Shown piece by piece: positions 8,489-15,212 of a stretch of DNA of 17,389 nucleotides. The stretch's first letter is position 1. Each line of letters begins with the position of its first letter. The notes beneath the pieces are model-generated. The model was not told where the DNA came from. It did not search any database and saw nothing but the letters and a program-made list of their open reading frames with translations. The position numbers were made by a program, and so were the translations under genes. The stretch is from Flavobacteriales bacterium (GTDB taxonomy: Bacteria; Bacteroidota; Bacteroidia; Flavobacteriales; UBA7430): assembly GCA_002685115.1 (NCBI GenBank), contig NYWQ01000024.1:7484-24872 (forward strand), written 5' to 3'.

Positions 8489-9292
8489 ATGGGATTGTTA
8501 AAAAAAGACCCTTTTGGGCATTACATAATTTTAAAGCGTTGGCTCATTCAATTTTTGGGGACCCTATCGCATAGAAGATACCAAGGGTTTAACAGCTTAC
8601 AAATTGAGGGTTCTGAAATTATTAGAGAACTTCCTGAGCGAAACATTCTTTTTGTATCAAATCATCAAACCTATTTTGCCGATGTTACTGCTATGCACCA
8701 CGTTTTTAATGCGTCCTTAAAGGGAAGAATAGACAGCATTAAGAATGTTGCTTACCTTTGGAAACCAAAAACTAATTTGTACTACATAGCTGCAACCGAA
8801 ACAATGCAATCTGGGTTTTTACCAAAAGTAATGGCCTATGTAGGAGCCGTTTCTATTAAAAGAACCTGGCGAGAATCTGGCGAGGCAATTAATAGACAGG
8901 TTGATTTTAAAGACATATCTAATATTGGAACTGCCCTAGAAGATGGTTGGGTTGTTACATTTCCTCAAGGAACCACAAGAGCATTCAATCCAATACGTAA
9001 AGGTACAGCTCACATCATAAAAAAATACAAACCTATCGTTGTTCCTGTTGTTATAGATGGGTTTAGAAGATCATTTGACAAACGCGGGTTACTTATTAAG
9101 AAAAAAGGAATTTTACAGTCTATGGTGATCAAGAAGCCCTTGGTTATTGATTATGAAAACGATTCTGTAGACAAAATAGTTGAGCAGCTGGAATATGCCA
9201 TTGAACAACATCCTTCTTTTATTAAAGTAAGCACAGAAGAGTACGTAAAGCAACAAACAGAGCGCAACAAAAAACGTGAGTTTTGGAACTAA
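8489..9292 (+). CDS. PlsC-fold glycerolipid acyltransferase with altered motifs
   Basis: A 267-residue membrane-associated acyltransferase of the LPLAT/PlsC superfamily, predicted to acylate a lysophospholipid or other membrane lipid. The blocks occur in the expected order. Motif I is NHQTYFAD (58-65), motif II is near GAVSIKR, motif III is FPQGTTR (158-164), and motif IV is VVPVVIDG. Two departures stand out. His59 and Asp65 are separated by five residues, whereas the canonical catalytic motif is HX4D. Motif III has Gln160 where the usual FPEGTR has Glu, plus an extra Thr. The fold assignment is good, but the exact acceptor cannot be told and standard 1-acylglycerol-3-phosphate acyltransferase activity should not be assumed. 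The gene has its own -7 element and ends at a strong terminator. Confidence 0.82.
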   Translation: MGLLKKDPFGHYIILKRWLIQFLGTLSHRRYQGFNSLQIEGSEIIRELPERNILFVSNHQTYFADVTAMHHVFNASLKGRIDSIKNVAYLWKPKTNLYYIAATETMQSGFLPKVMAYVGAVSIKRTWRESGEAINRQVDFKDISNIGTALEDGWVVTFPQGTTRAFNPIRKGTAHIIKKYKPIVVPVVIDGFRRSFDKRGLLIKKKGILQSMVIKKPLVIDYENDSVDKIVEQLEYAIEQHPSFIKVSTEEYVKQQTERNKKREFWN

Positions 9293-9294
9293 AC

Positions 9295-9325
9295 AAAAAA
9301 GAGTGGCCTTACGCCACTCTTTTTT
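9295..9325. terminator. Bidirectional terminator, acyltransferase / glutaredoxin
   Basis: Six A residues, a perfect 7-bp stem GAGTGGC/GCCACTC (9301-9307 with 9313-9319), loop CTTAC, then six T residues (9320-9325). The A and T runs extend the stem to 13 pairs. The last two bases also belong to the glutaredoxin stop codon (9324-9326). Confidence 0.93.
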
Positions 9326-9557
9326 AGTTAAACAAACGTATTAAACCAGCAATACCAGGGTTGGTGTGTGTTTTACCATCTATCACCAAGGTTGGGATGA
9401 TTCTTTTACCATCGTTTACTTTCTCTACAAAACGAACAGCCAATTCATCTTTGGTAATATCGATGTATTCAAAGTCAATTTTTTTAGACTCTAAAAATTT
9501 CTTTGCTGTAACACAATCAGAGCACCAGTCTGCCCCGTATACTTTTACGTTTTTCAT
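9324..9557 (-). CDS. Glutaredoxin-family thiol-disulfide oxidoreductase
   Basis: A 77-residue single-domain glutaredoxin or mycoredoxin-like protein, expected to reduce disulfides in the cytoplasm. The dithiol active site is WCSDC (C12 and C15). The substrate-binding cis-proline is P55 in RIIPTLVIDG, followed by a conserved glycine turn (GKTHTNPG, 61-68). There is no signal peptide, and the length is normal for this compact class. The start ATG at 9557 is the only one in frame at the N-terminus. Its stop codon is embedded in the terminator shared with the convergent acyltransferase gene. I see no clean TAnnTTTG upstream; a perfect 10-bp palindrome lies 40 bases upstream (9598-9607). Without the partner reductase in view, its thiol partner (glutathione, bacillithiol or thioredoxin reductase) is unknown. 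Confidence 0.88.
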   Translation of the reverse strand: MKNVKVYGADWCSDCVTAKKFLESKKIDFEYIDITKDELAVRFVEKVNDGKRIIPTLVIDGKTHTNPGIAGLIRLFN

Positions 9558-9597
9558 AGTATTTTTTAAATTTATAGAATTGGCAAGTATTTTTTTA

Positions 9598-9607
9598 ACG
9601 GTACCGT
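9598..9607. repeat. 10-bp perfect palindrome upstream of glutaredoxin gene
   Basis: ACGGTACCGT is self-complementary and sits 40 bases upstream of the glutaredoxin start in otherwise AT-rich sequence. It could be an operator or chance; only this single copy was noticed. Confidence 0.35.
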
Positions 9608-9660
9608 ATATGGTTTGTTGCGTGTTTTAAGTATTTAATTTAGTAAATACAAATCCAATA

Positions 9661-9680
9661 GAAAAACCCCGAGGATTTTC
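9661..9680 (-). terminator. Possible weak terminator of the peptidase-like gene
   Basis: On the minus strand a GAAAA arm pairs with TTTTC, and an inner CC/GG pair flanks a 4-base loop, with one A/A mismatch. It lies 27 bases past the stop at 9707. A second small inverted repeat, GCTAG-AA-CTAGC (9689-9700), lies between them. Both are weak compared with the other two terminators in the window. Confidence 0.3.
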
Positions 9681-9706
9681 GTAAGTAGGCTAGAACTAGC
9701 AATAAA

Positions 9707-10438
9707 TTATATACTTTGTTGTGTGCAGTATTTTTTCTTCAAATTTTTGTTAATCTCTTCCATTTCAAAATCATCATTTAAGAATTTTTCTAATGTAATT
9801 TTTCTTTCCTCAAATAAATATTGTGTTATTTTTCTATACTTAAAATACTTAAAAGATGCAGATTCTGAATTAACTTCATCATTACAAATATTTGTTAATC
9901 CTTTTTGTTCGTTAAACGAACTTTCGTTTGCAATAAAATCGCAGTATCCTTCATTTTTCCAAGATGGAAGTAATTTATATTTTAGTAGACCTAATTTGTT
10001 TTCCAGCAGAGAATGAACAGTTTCGTGAGCAATAACTCCACTTAATGTCCTTTTGTTATTTTCTTTTCCATTTCTTAAAATATAATTCTGCAATACTGAA
10101 GACTTGGATATGAAAATATTTTGAAAAATAGGATAGTTTACAGCAAATGCTTTTCTTGACATCAGTGCAAAAAAAGTAAATTCACTATAGCCATTACAAA
10201 TGAATATGTCTTGACTTATTCCTTTTTTAAATAACTCTGTGTTGTATAGTAAACTTTCAGACTTATCTAAAACTAACTTTAATTCTTCCGTATTAATATC
10301 ATTGGAATGATAATGAACAGAAAAACTCTTGTATTCTAATTTATTTGCAAAGAGAAATGAAGGAAATACTATTGCAAGAAAGTAATAAAAACTTATTCCT
10401 CCTATAAGCCAGTTGAGTATCTTCTTTGTTTTTTTCAT
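9707..10438 (-). CDS. Membrane-anchored HExxH (peptidase MA-like) protein, function unknown
   Basis: A 243-residue protein I do not recognise by name. A lysine-rich start (MKKTKK) is followed by a hydrophobic segment at about residues 10-31, reading as a membrane anchor or uncleaved signal. The rest should face the periplasm. HETVH at 138-142 is a zinc-binding HExxH motif. About 20 residues later LPSWKNEGYCDFIA (158-170) supplies E163, the arrangement expected of gluzincins such as the peptidase MA group (HExxH then a W-x-x-EG helix). The zinc ligands would be H138, H142 and E163, with E139 catalytic. The gene is strikingly AT-rich: four sampled 60-base lines gave 11 to 16 G+C. It stands alone between the glutaredoxin and uvrC genes. 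The fold is a reasonable inference; proteolytic activity and substrate are unknown. Confidence 0.75.
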   Translation of the reverse strand: MKKTKKILNWLIGGISFYYFLAIVFPSFLFANKLEYKSFSVHYHSNDINTEELKLVLDKSESLLYNTELFKKGISQDIFICNGYSEFTFFALMSRKAFAVNYPIFQNIFISKSSVLQNYILRNGKENNKRTLSGVIAHETVHSLLENKLGLLKYKLLPSWKNEGYCDFIANESSFNEQKGLTNICNDEVNSESASFKYFKYRKITQYLFEERKITLEKFLNDDFEMEEINKNLKKKYCTQQSI

Positions 10439-10479
10439 AGGTTTTTATCTGTATTGTACACAACGAAATACTTTTGCAA

Positions 10480-10495
10480 TTTACAGTTTTGTAAA
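10480..10495. repeat. Inverted repeat between divergent peptidase-like gene and uvrC
   Basis: TTTACA-GTTT-TGTAAA, two 6-bp arms with a 4-base spacer, 41 bases upstream of the peptidase-like gene. It might be an operator for that gene. AT-rich sequence makes chance repeats of this size common. Confidence 0.3.
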
Positions 10496-10568
10496 ATAGT
10501 GTTGAGAAATAACAATGCAATTTTGTTAAAAATAAGAACGCAGTATTCCATTCTCCATATTGAATACT

Positions 10569-10576
10569 TACATTTG
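10569..10576 (+). promoter_or_regulatory. -7 promoter element abutting the uvrC start
   Basis: TACATTTG matches TAnnTTTG and ends 4 bases before the uvrC ATG. A TTC (10546-10548) lies 20 bases upstream where TTG is expected. Transcription from here would start at or within a few bases of the ATG. Confidence 0.55.
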
Positions 10577-10580
10577 ACCT

Positions 10581-12398
10581 ATGCCCCAGACTAAGGAACA
10601 TATAGCTCAATTTTTAAAAACACTGCCCAATAGTGCGGGTGTTTATCAGTATTACGATAAGGAGGACACAATACTCTATGTTGGAAAAGCAAAAAATTTA
10701 AAGCGTCGTGTTTCTTCTTATTTTCATAAAGAGCATACCGATTACGGAAAGACCCGTGTTTTGGTGTCAAAAATTGAGCGTATAGCGTACATTGTAGTTG
10801 CCAGTGAAGTGGATGCTCTTTTGTTGGAGAACAATCTGATTAAAAAGCTGCAACCACGTTACAACGTAATGCTAAAAGACGACAAAACCTATCCATGGAT
10901 TTGTATTAAAAAAGAGCGATTTCCAAGAGTTTTTTCTGTTCGGAATGTTGTAAAAAATGGTTCAGAATATTTTGGTCCTTATTCTTCTTCTAAAGCAATG
11001 CGGGTTCTTTTAGAGCTTATAAAACAACTCTATCCTTTGCGCTCATGCACCTTCAATTTGAGCCAAGAGAATATAGAAAATGGCAAGTTTAAAGTTTGTT
11101 TAGACTACCATATTAAAAAATGTTTGGGTGCTTGTGAATCTAAGCAGTCTGAGGAAGATTACAATCAATCTATTGCAGAGATACGGAGTATTTTAAAAGG
11201 AAATACCCGTACGATTATTCAACCTTTAAAAGAGCAAATGCAATCGTATGCAGCAAGTTTAGAGTTTGAAAAAGCACAAGAGATAAAAGAAAAATTAGAT
11301 GCTCTAGAAAATTACCAATCTAAATCTACTGTAGTAAGTCCGAGTATTCACAATGTTGATGTGTTTACTATTTTATCGGATACCGATTCGGCATATATCA
11401 ATTATTTTAAAATAGTTAACGGAGCCATCATTCAATCTCATAATTTAGAGATAAAGAAAAAACTAGCCGAAGCAGATGAGGATTTATTGACGATGGCCGT
11501 TATTGAAATAAGAGAAAAGTTTCACTCCAACACCAAAGAAATCATTTTAAACAAATCAATTACGAGCCCTTGGGAAGAAGTTAGCTTTCATGTTCCGCAA
11601 CGTGGAGACAAGAAAGCATTGGTAGATTTGTCGCTTCGTAATGCGCAATACATGCGTCAAGAGAAACTTAAAAAAATTCAGATTTTAGATCCGGAACGCC
11701 ACAGCAAAAGAGTTTTAGAGCAATTGCAAAAAGACTTACGCTTATCGGAATTGCCTGTTCAAATAGAATGCTTCGATAACTCAAACATTCAAGGAACCAA
11801 TCCGGCATCAGCCTGTGTGGTTTTTAAAAATGCAAAACCCAGTAAAAAAGACTACCGCCATTTTAATATTAAAACCGTAGAAGGCCCCGATGATTTTGCC
11901 TCTATGGAAGAGGTGGTTTACCGCCGTTACAAGAGGCTAAAAGAAGAAAACCAACCCTTTCCTCAATTGATTATTATAGACGGAGGTAAAGGCCAGCTTA
12001 GCTCTTCTTTAAAAGCCTTAGATAAATTAGAGCTTCGAGGTGTAATTGCCATAGTGGGAATTGCAAAACGTTTGGAAGAAATTTATTTCCCTGGCGACTC
12101 GGTGCCTTTGTATATTGACAAAAGATCTGAGTCTTTAAAGTTAATTCAGCATTTGCGAAATGAAGCGCATCGTTTTAGTTTAGCTCATCATAGAAACAGA
12201 AGGTCTAAATCTGGTTTACATTCAGAATTAGACGATATTTCTGGAATAGGACCAAAGTCCAAAATTGATTTATTGAAAAAATTTAAATCAATTAAACGAA
12301 TTAAAGAAGCCTCTAAAACGGAGTTAACCGAATTATTAGGGCAAAGTAAGGCTCAAAAATTGATGAAGTATTTTAAAGATGGAGAAAGTAAGAATTGA
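10581..12398 (+). CDS. uvrC: Excinuclease ABC subunit C
   Basis: The dual-incision nuclease of nucleotide excision repair, acting with UvrA and UvrB (not in the window). The length, 605 residues, is typical. Order: GIY-YIG nuclease for the 3' cut (about 15-95; GVY at 20-22, YVG at 33-35, R42/R43, E83), four cysteines C156, C173, C181 and C185, a UVR motif (about 212-247), an RNase H-like nuclease for the 5' cut with D399 (CFDNSN), D467 (IIDGGKGQ) and H530 (EAHRFS), and a C-terminal helix-hairpin-helix (about 550-600). The last three cysteines have the spacing of the iron-sulfur ligands reported in E. coli UvrC. The ATG at 10581 gives a standard N-terminus and there is no nearby alternative. 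The last 20 bases overlap the S4-domain gene, so the two form an operon. Confidence 0.98.
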   Translation: MPQTKEHIAQFLKTLPNSAGVYQYYDKEDTILYVGKAKNLKRRVSSYFHKEHTDYGKTRVLVSKIERIAYIVVASEVDALLLENNLIKKLQPRYNVMLKDDKTYPWICIKKERFPRVFSVRNVVKNGSEYFGPYSSSKAMRVLLELIKQLYPLRSCTFNLSQENIENGKFKVCLDYHIKKCLGACESKQSEEDYNQSIAEIRSILKGNTRTIIQPLKEQMQSYAASLEFEKAQEIKEKLDALENYQSKSTVVSPSIHNVDVFTILSDTDSAYINYFKIVNGAIIQSHNLEIKKKLAEADEDLLTMAVIEIREKFHSNTKEIILNKSITSPWEEVSFHVPQRGDKKALVDLSLRNAQYMRQEKLKKIQILDPERHSKRVLEQLQKDLRLSELPVQIECFDNSNIQGTNPASACVVFKNAKPSKKDYRHFNIKTVEGPDDFASMEEVVYRRYKRLKEENQPFPQLIIIDGGKGQLSSSLKALDKLELRGVIAIVGIAKRLEEIYFPGDSVPLYIDKRSESLKLIQHLRNEAHRFSLAHHRNRRSKSGLHSELDDISGIGPKSKIDLLKKFKSIKRIKEASKTELTELLGQSKAQKLMKYFKDGESKN

Positions 12399-12807
12399 CA
12401 AATGGTTGTGGACTGTTCGCATATTCAAATCAAGAAGTATTGCAACGCAGGCTTGTAAATCAGGTAAGATTAAGGTGAGTGGAAGTAAGTGTAAACCCGC
12501 TCGTATGGTTTTGGCAAATGACTTGATTTCGGTAGATAAAAAAGGGCTTCAATTAGAGTTTAAAATTTTGGAAGTTTTAAAATCAAGAGTTGGTTTTTCT
12601 ATTGCTAAAGATTGTTACGAAGATTTAACTTCCCCAGAGGAAAGAGAAAAGTTTAGAGCTTTTCACCACCGAAGATTGTCTGGAGAAGATCGTGATATTG
12701 GACTCGGAAGACCTACAAAAAGAGATCGAAGAGAGCTGGAGAATTTTAAGCAAATTGATGCGTGGATGGATGAAGATTGGTCCTACGATGTTGGGGATGA
12801 AGAATAA
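12379..12807 (+). CDS. S4-domain RNA-binding protein, Hsp15-like
   Basis: A 142-residue small RNA-binding protein. The N-terminal S4 fold occupies about residues 4-50 (RIDKWLWTVRIFKSRS, then the KSGKIKVSG turn). The basic C-terminal tail carries GRPTKRDRREL (110-120), typical of the Hsp15/HslR group. E. coli Hsp15 binds 50S subunits carrying a stalled nascent chain, so a ribosome-recycling or rescue role is likely but inferred. Translation begins inside the uvrC end (20-base overlap, different frame), implying co-transcription with and coupling to uvrC. The 3' end overlaps the convergent TonB-receptor gene by 25 bases, and no terminator hairpin is visible there. The very C-terminus is acidic (DEDWSYDVGDEE). 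Confidence 0.9.
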   Translation: MEKVRIDKWLWTVRIFKSRSIATQACKSGKIKVSGSKCKPARMVLANDLISVDKKGLQLEFKILEVLKSRVGFSIAKDCYEDLTSPEEREKFRAFHHRRLSGEDRDIGLGRPTKRDRRELENFKQIDAWMDEDWSYDVGDEE

Positions 12808-15134
12808 GGTTGTTTTTTTAATTTAACACCTATAAAAAAAGTTCTTGGCAGCGATGGGCCAAACACATAATTACTGTCTCTGTTTTTACCAATATCAAAA
12901 TTGCTTTGGTAAGAATTAAATAGATTTTTTACGCCACCATATATTTCAATAGCCGATTGCATTTTAACGTATTCAAAGGTGTAGGCTATTTTTGCGCTCA
13001 ATTCAGAAAAAGGCTTTGAGGTACTCATTTCGTCTATCGTTTGATTTGGTGCACCAGCAAAGTGCGGAACCTTCATCTCGCCGGTATAAATGTAATTAAG
13101 ATTTGCATTTATTTTGCTGTTTGGTTTAATAGTTAAAGTAGCAAAACCATAGTTTGATGGTGTTCTTACAAAATCTTTTAAGCCCTCCAATCCATCTATG
13201 TAACTTACTTTTTCATCAAACTTACTGGACTGTAGTGTAAAGCCTGTTTCCAATTGAACTTTCTTATCGTAATTCGCTCGAAGTTCTAGAGTAAGTCCTT
13301 GAACTGTTGCGCCTTGTCCGTTTTGTTTTTCAAATAAAGAGCCAAAATTATCTTGCCCAATGGGTTGTAAATAAAAAGCATCTTCTAAACGCGTGTAAAA
13401 ACCCTCAATGGTAAAACCAGCAATAAATTGCTCGCTTGGTTTATCGTAGTTTACCGATGTGCTAAAACTTTGCGATTTTTCTGGCCTCAGTTCTGGAGAT
13501 AGGTTAACACGCGATATACCGCCGCCTGCAAATGCCATGTGCAAATCCGTATCAAATGCTTGTGGTGCTCTAAACCCAGTACCGTAATTAAACCGAAACT
13601 GTGTGTTTGCTTTGTGTTTGTAGAGTAAAGAATAGCGCGGACTAAAAACCAGATCGTTTATTAAATTGTGCTTATCCATTCGCACTCCTGAAAGTAAATT
13701 TATTGAACCAGACAAAGTCCAATCACTTTGGATAAATAGGCCAAGATCGGTTGTTCTTTGATCAATAGAGTAGTTGTAAGATTCAATTTCATCAAATACA
13801 TCGTCTATAACATATTCGCTTCCAAGCGTAAATGTATTGGTTCCTTTTATAAAGTTGTATTTTTTGTGGTTTAGCTGAAAACCACCTTGCAGTGTTGTGG
13901 TGTTTGAGGTGCCATAGGGTGGGTTTTCTAAATGAGATTGAATGGCCAGCTCTTCATCGGGAAAGATTCCGGTGTAGTGCTTTCGTTTTGTGTTTTGCCA
14001 AGCGGCATAAGTAATAAGAGAGGTGTTGTCTTTTGTGATTTGATAGTCGGCACTTCCCATCCTAACTTGGTGTGTTCGCTCTTCCGCTTGCTCTGTTAAA
14101 TAGGCGGGCTTATCTGAAAGTTCACCGCCATATCTATATTCATTTATATTATTCAGATTGAATTCTATTTTTTGGTCTTCGTTTGGTAAAAAAAACACAT
14201 TTGCCCCAAAAGAATTGTTTTCAATTTTTGGGATTTCTGAGAAACCATCTTTATTGTGGTCGTATAAATCTCGCGCTCTATGGTTAAAGAAGAAGGACAC
14301 GCCTGAATTGTTGTTTTCAGAAACCAAAGAGCTGTTTCCGCTCACGACAACATCATTTGTTTTGCCATTAATATTTTGGTAAAAAGAAGTAAGCTCGTAA
14401 GCGTTGTTTTTTGGCACCTTGGTAATTACATTTACAGTACCTCCAATTGCACTCGATCCGTACAAAGAAGAACCTCCACCTCTAACCACTTCTATTCGGT
14501 CTATCATATTTGTTGGAAGCTGCTCTAAACCATACAAACCTGTTAAAGGACTAAATATTGGTCTGCCATTAATCAGAATTTGTGAATACCCTCCTGCCAA
14601 ACCATTCATACGTAATTGTGTGTAATTACATGTCTGACAATTTGTTTCTACCCGAAGCCCAGGCTGAAACTTTAAACCTTCGGACAAATTACAAGCCTGT
14701 ACATTATTTAAGGTTTGGCTGTTAATTAAATTAACATTTACAGGTGAGTCGGTTTGTCTTTTGTAAGTTTTAGTTCCTGTAACAACAATTTCATTCAATG
14801 TATTTATAGGTTCATTCAAATTAAATACTACATCAATCGTTTTAGCATCTTTGTTGAGCGTAATTGTTTGGATTTGTTTTTTGTAGCCAACAAAAGATGC
14901 AGTTAAAGTATAAGTACCATTAGGCAGGTCTTGTAAAATAAAATAGCCTCTTGCATTACTTACCGCTCCAATTACAGGTTTTGTTGAAACGCTAACTGTT
15001 GCGAATTCTTGCAGAGTTCCATCTACCTTAACAAGTCCAGTTATCGCTCCATTTTGTCCATACAAGATATTCGTACAAAGTAGTAAATAGGTGAAAAATG
15101 TTAAAATAAAATTTATTTGCATAAAATAACTCAT
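12783..15134 (-). CDS. TonB-dependent outer-membrane receptor, probably metal or metal-chelate uptake
   Basis: A 783-residue outer-membrane receptor. A signal peptide covers about residues 1-26 (cleavage near ILYGQ). Then come a carboxypeptidase-D-like domain (about 28-107), a TonB-box-like EIVVTG (115-120), a plug (about 128-240, including VEVVRGGGSSLYGSSAIGG-type features as RIEVVRGGG at 213-221), and a 22-strand-type barrel to the end. The plug holds three cysteines, C148, C166 and C169, the last two as NCQTCN. The barrel closes with TFFIGVKLKK, after which nine residues (QPYSSSPTS) are encoded where the gene overlaps the convergent S4 gene. M5 at 15122 is an alternative start. It is divergent from a DtxR/MntR-type regulator with a shared control region, so iron, manganese or a metal chelate is the likely cargo; this is inference. 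Confidence 0.93.
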   Translation of the reverse strand: MSYFMQINFILTFFTYLLLCTNILYGQNGAITGLVKVDGTLQEFATVSVSTKPVIGAVSNARGYFILQDLPNGTYTLTASFVGYKKQIQTITLNKDAKTIDVVFNLNEPINTLNEIVVTGTKTYKRQTDSPVNVNLINSQTLNNVQACNLSEGLKFQPGLRVETNCQTCNYTQLRMNGLAGGYSQILINGRPIFSPLTGLYGLEQLPTNMIDRIEVVRGGGSSLYGSSAIGGTVNVITKVPKNNAYELTSFYQNINGKTNDVVVSGNSSLVSENNNSGVSFFFNHRARDLYDHNKDGFSEIPKIENNSFGANVFFLPNEDQKIEFNLNNINEYRYGGELSDKPAYLTEQAEERTHQVRMGSADYQITKDNTSLITYAAWQNTKRKHYTGIFPDEELAIQSHLENPPYGTSNTTTLQGGFQLNHKKYNFIKGTNTFTLGSEYVIDDVFDEIESYNYSIDQRTTDLGLFIQSDWTLSGSINLLSGVRMDKHNLINDLVFSPRYSLLYKHKANTQFRFNYGTGFRAPQAFDTDLHMAFAGGGISRVNLSPELRPEKSQSFSTSVNYDKPSEQFIAGFTIEGFYTRLEDAFYLQPIGQDNFGSLFEKQNGQGATVQGLTLELRANYDKKVQLETGFTLQSSKFDEKVSYIDGLEGLKDFVRTPSNYGFATLTIKPNSKINANLNYIYTGEMKVPHFAGAPNQTIDEMSTSKPFSELSAKIAYTFEYVKMQSAIEIYGGVKNLFNSYQSNFDIGKNRDSNYVFGPSLPRTFFIGVKLKKQPYSSSPTS

Positions 15135-15147
15135 TTGTTTTATGGTA

Positions 15148-15178
15148 CAAATATAATAAGTTAGATTGGGCTAACAAA
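15148..15178 (-). promoter_or_regulatory. Promoter of the TonB receptor gene (-33 TTTG, -7 TATATTTG)
   Basis: On the minus strand, TTTG (15175-15178), a 19-base spacer and TATATTTG (15148-15155) give an exact match to the Bacteroidota consensus. The -7 element ends 13 bases before the ATG at 15134. The spacer contains the inverted repeat at 15160-15175. Confidence 0.85.
15160..15175. promoter_or_regulatory. Candidate operator of the DtxR/MntR-type regulator
   Basis: GTTAG-ATTGGG-CTAAC, perfect 5-bp arms. It lies in the spacer of the receptor promoter, touches that promoter's -33 box, and contains the -33 TTG of the regulator's own promoter (15166-15168). The arms resemble the GTTAG/CTAAC core of DtxR/IdeR sites but with a wider spacer. 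A bound repressor would block both directions. Confidence 0.55.
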
Positions 15179-15194
15179 TTTTTATCTATATTTG
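15166..15194 (+). promoter_or_regulatory. Promoter of the metalloregulator gene
   Basis: TTG (15166-15168), 18-base spacer, TATATTTG (15187-15194), ending 18 bases before the ATG at 15213. It faces the receptor promoter and overlaps it at the -33 elements. Confidence 0.75.
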
Positions 15195-15212
15195 TTAATA
15201 TAAAGTTATTTT

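Noticed and set aside
10341..10610. Minus-strand open frame spanning the peptidase-like gene start and the uvrC start
   Set aside because: It overlaps two supported genes out of frame, crosses the uvrC promoter, and encodes no recognisable sequence.
14158..14625. Two plus-strand open frames antisense to the TonB receptor
   Set aside because: They are shadows of the receptor coding sequence with no family resemblance and no promoter element of their own noticed.
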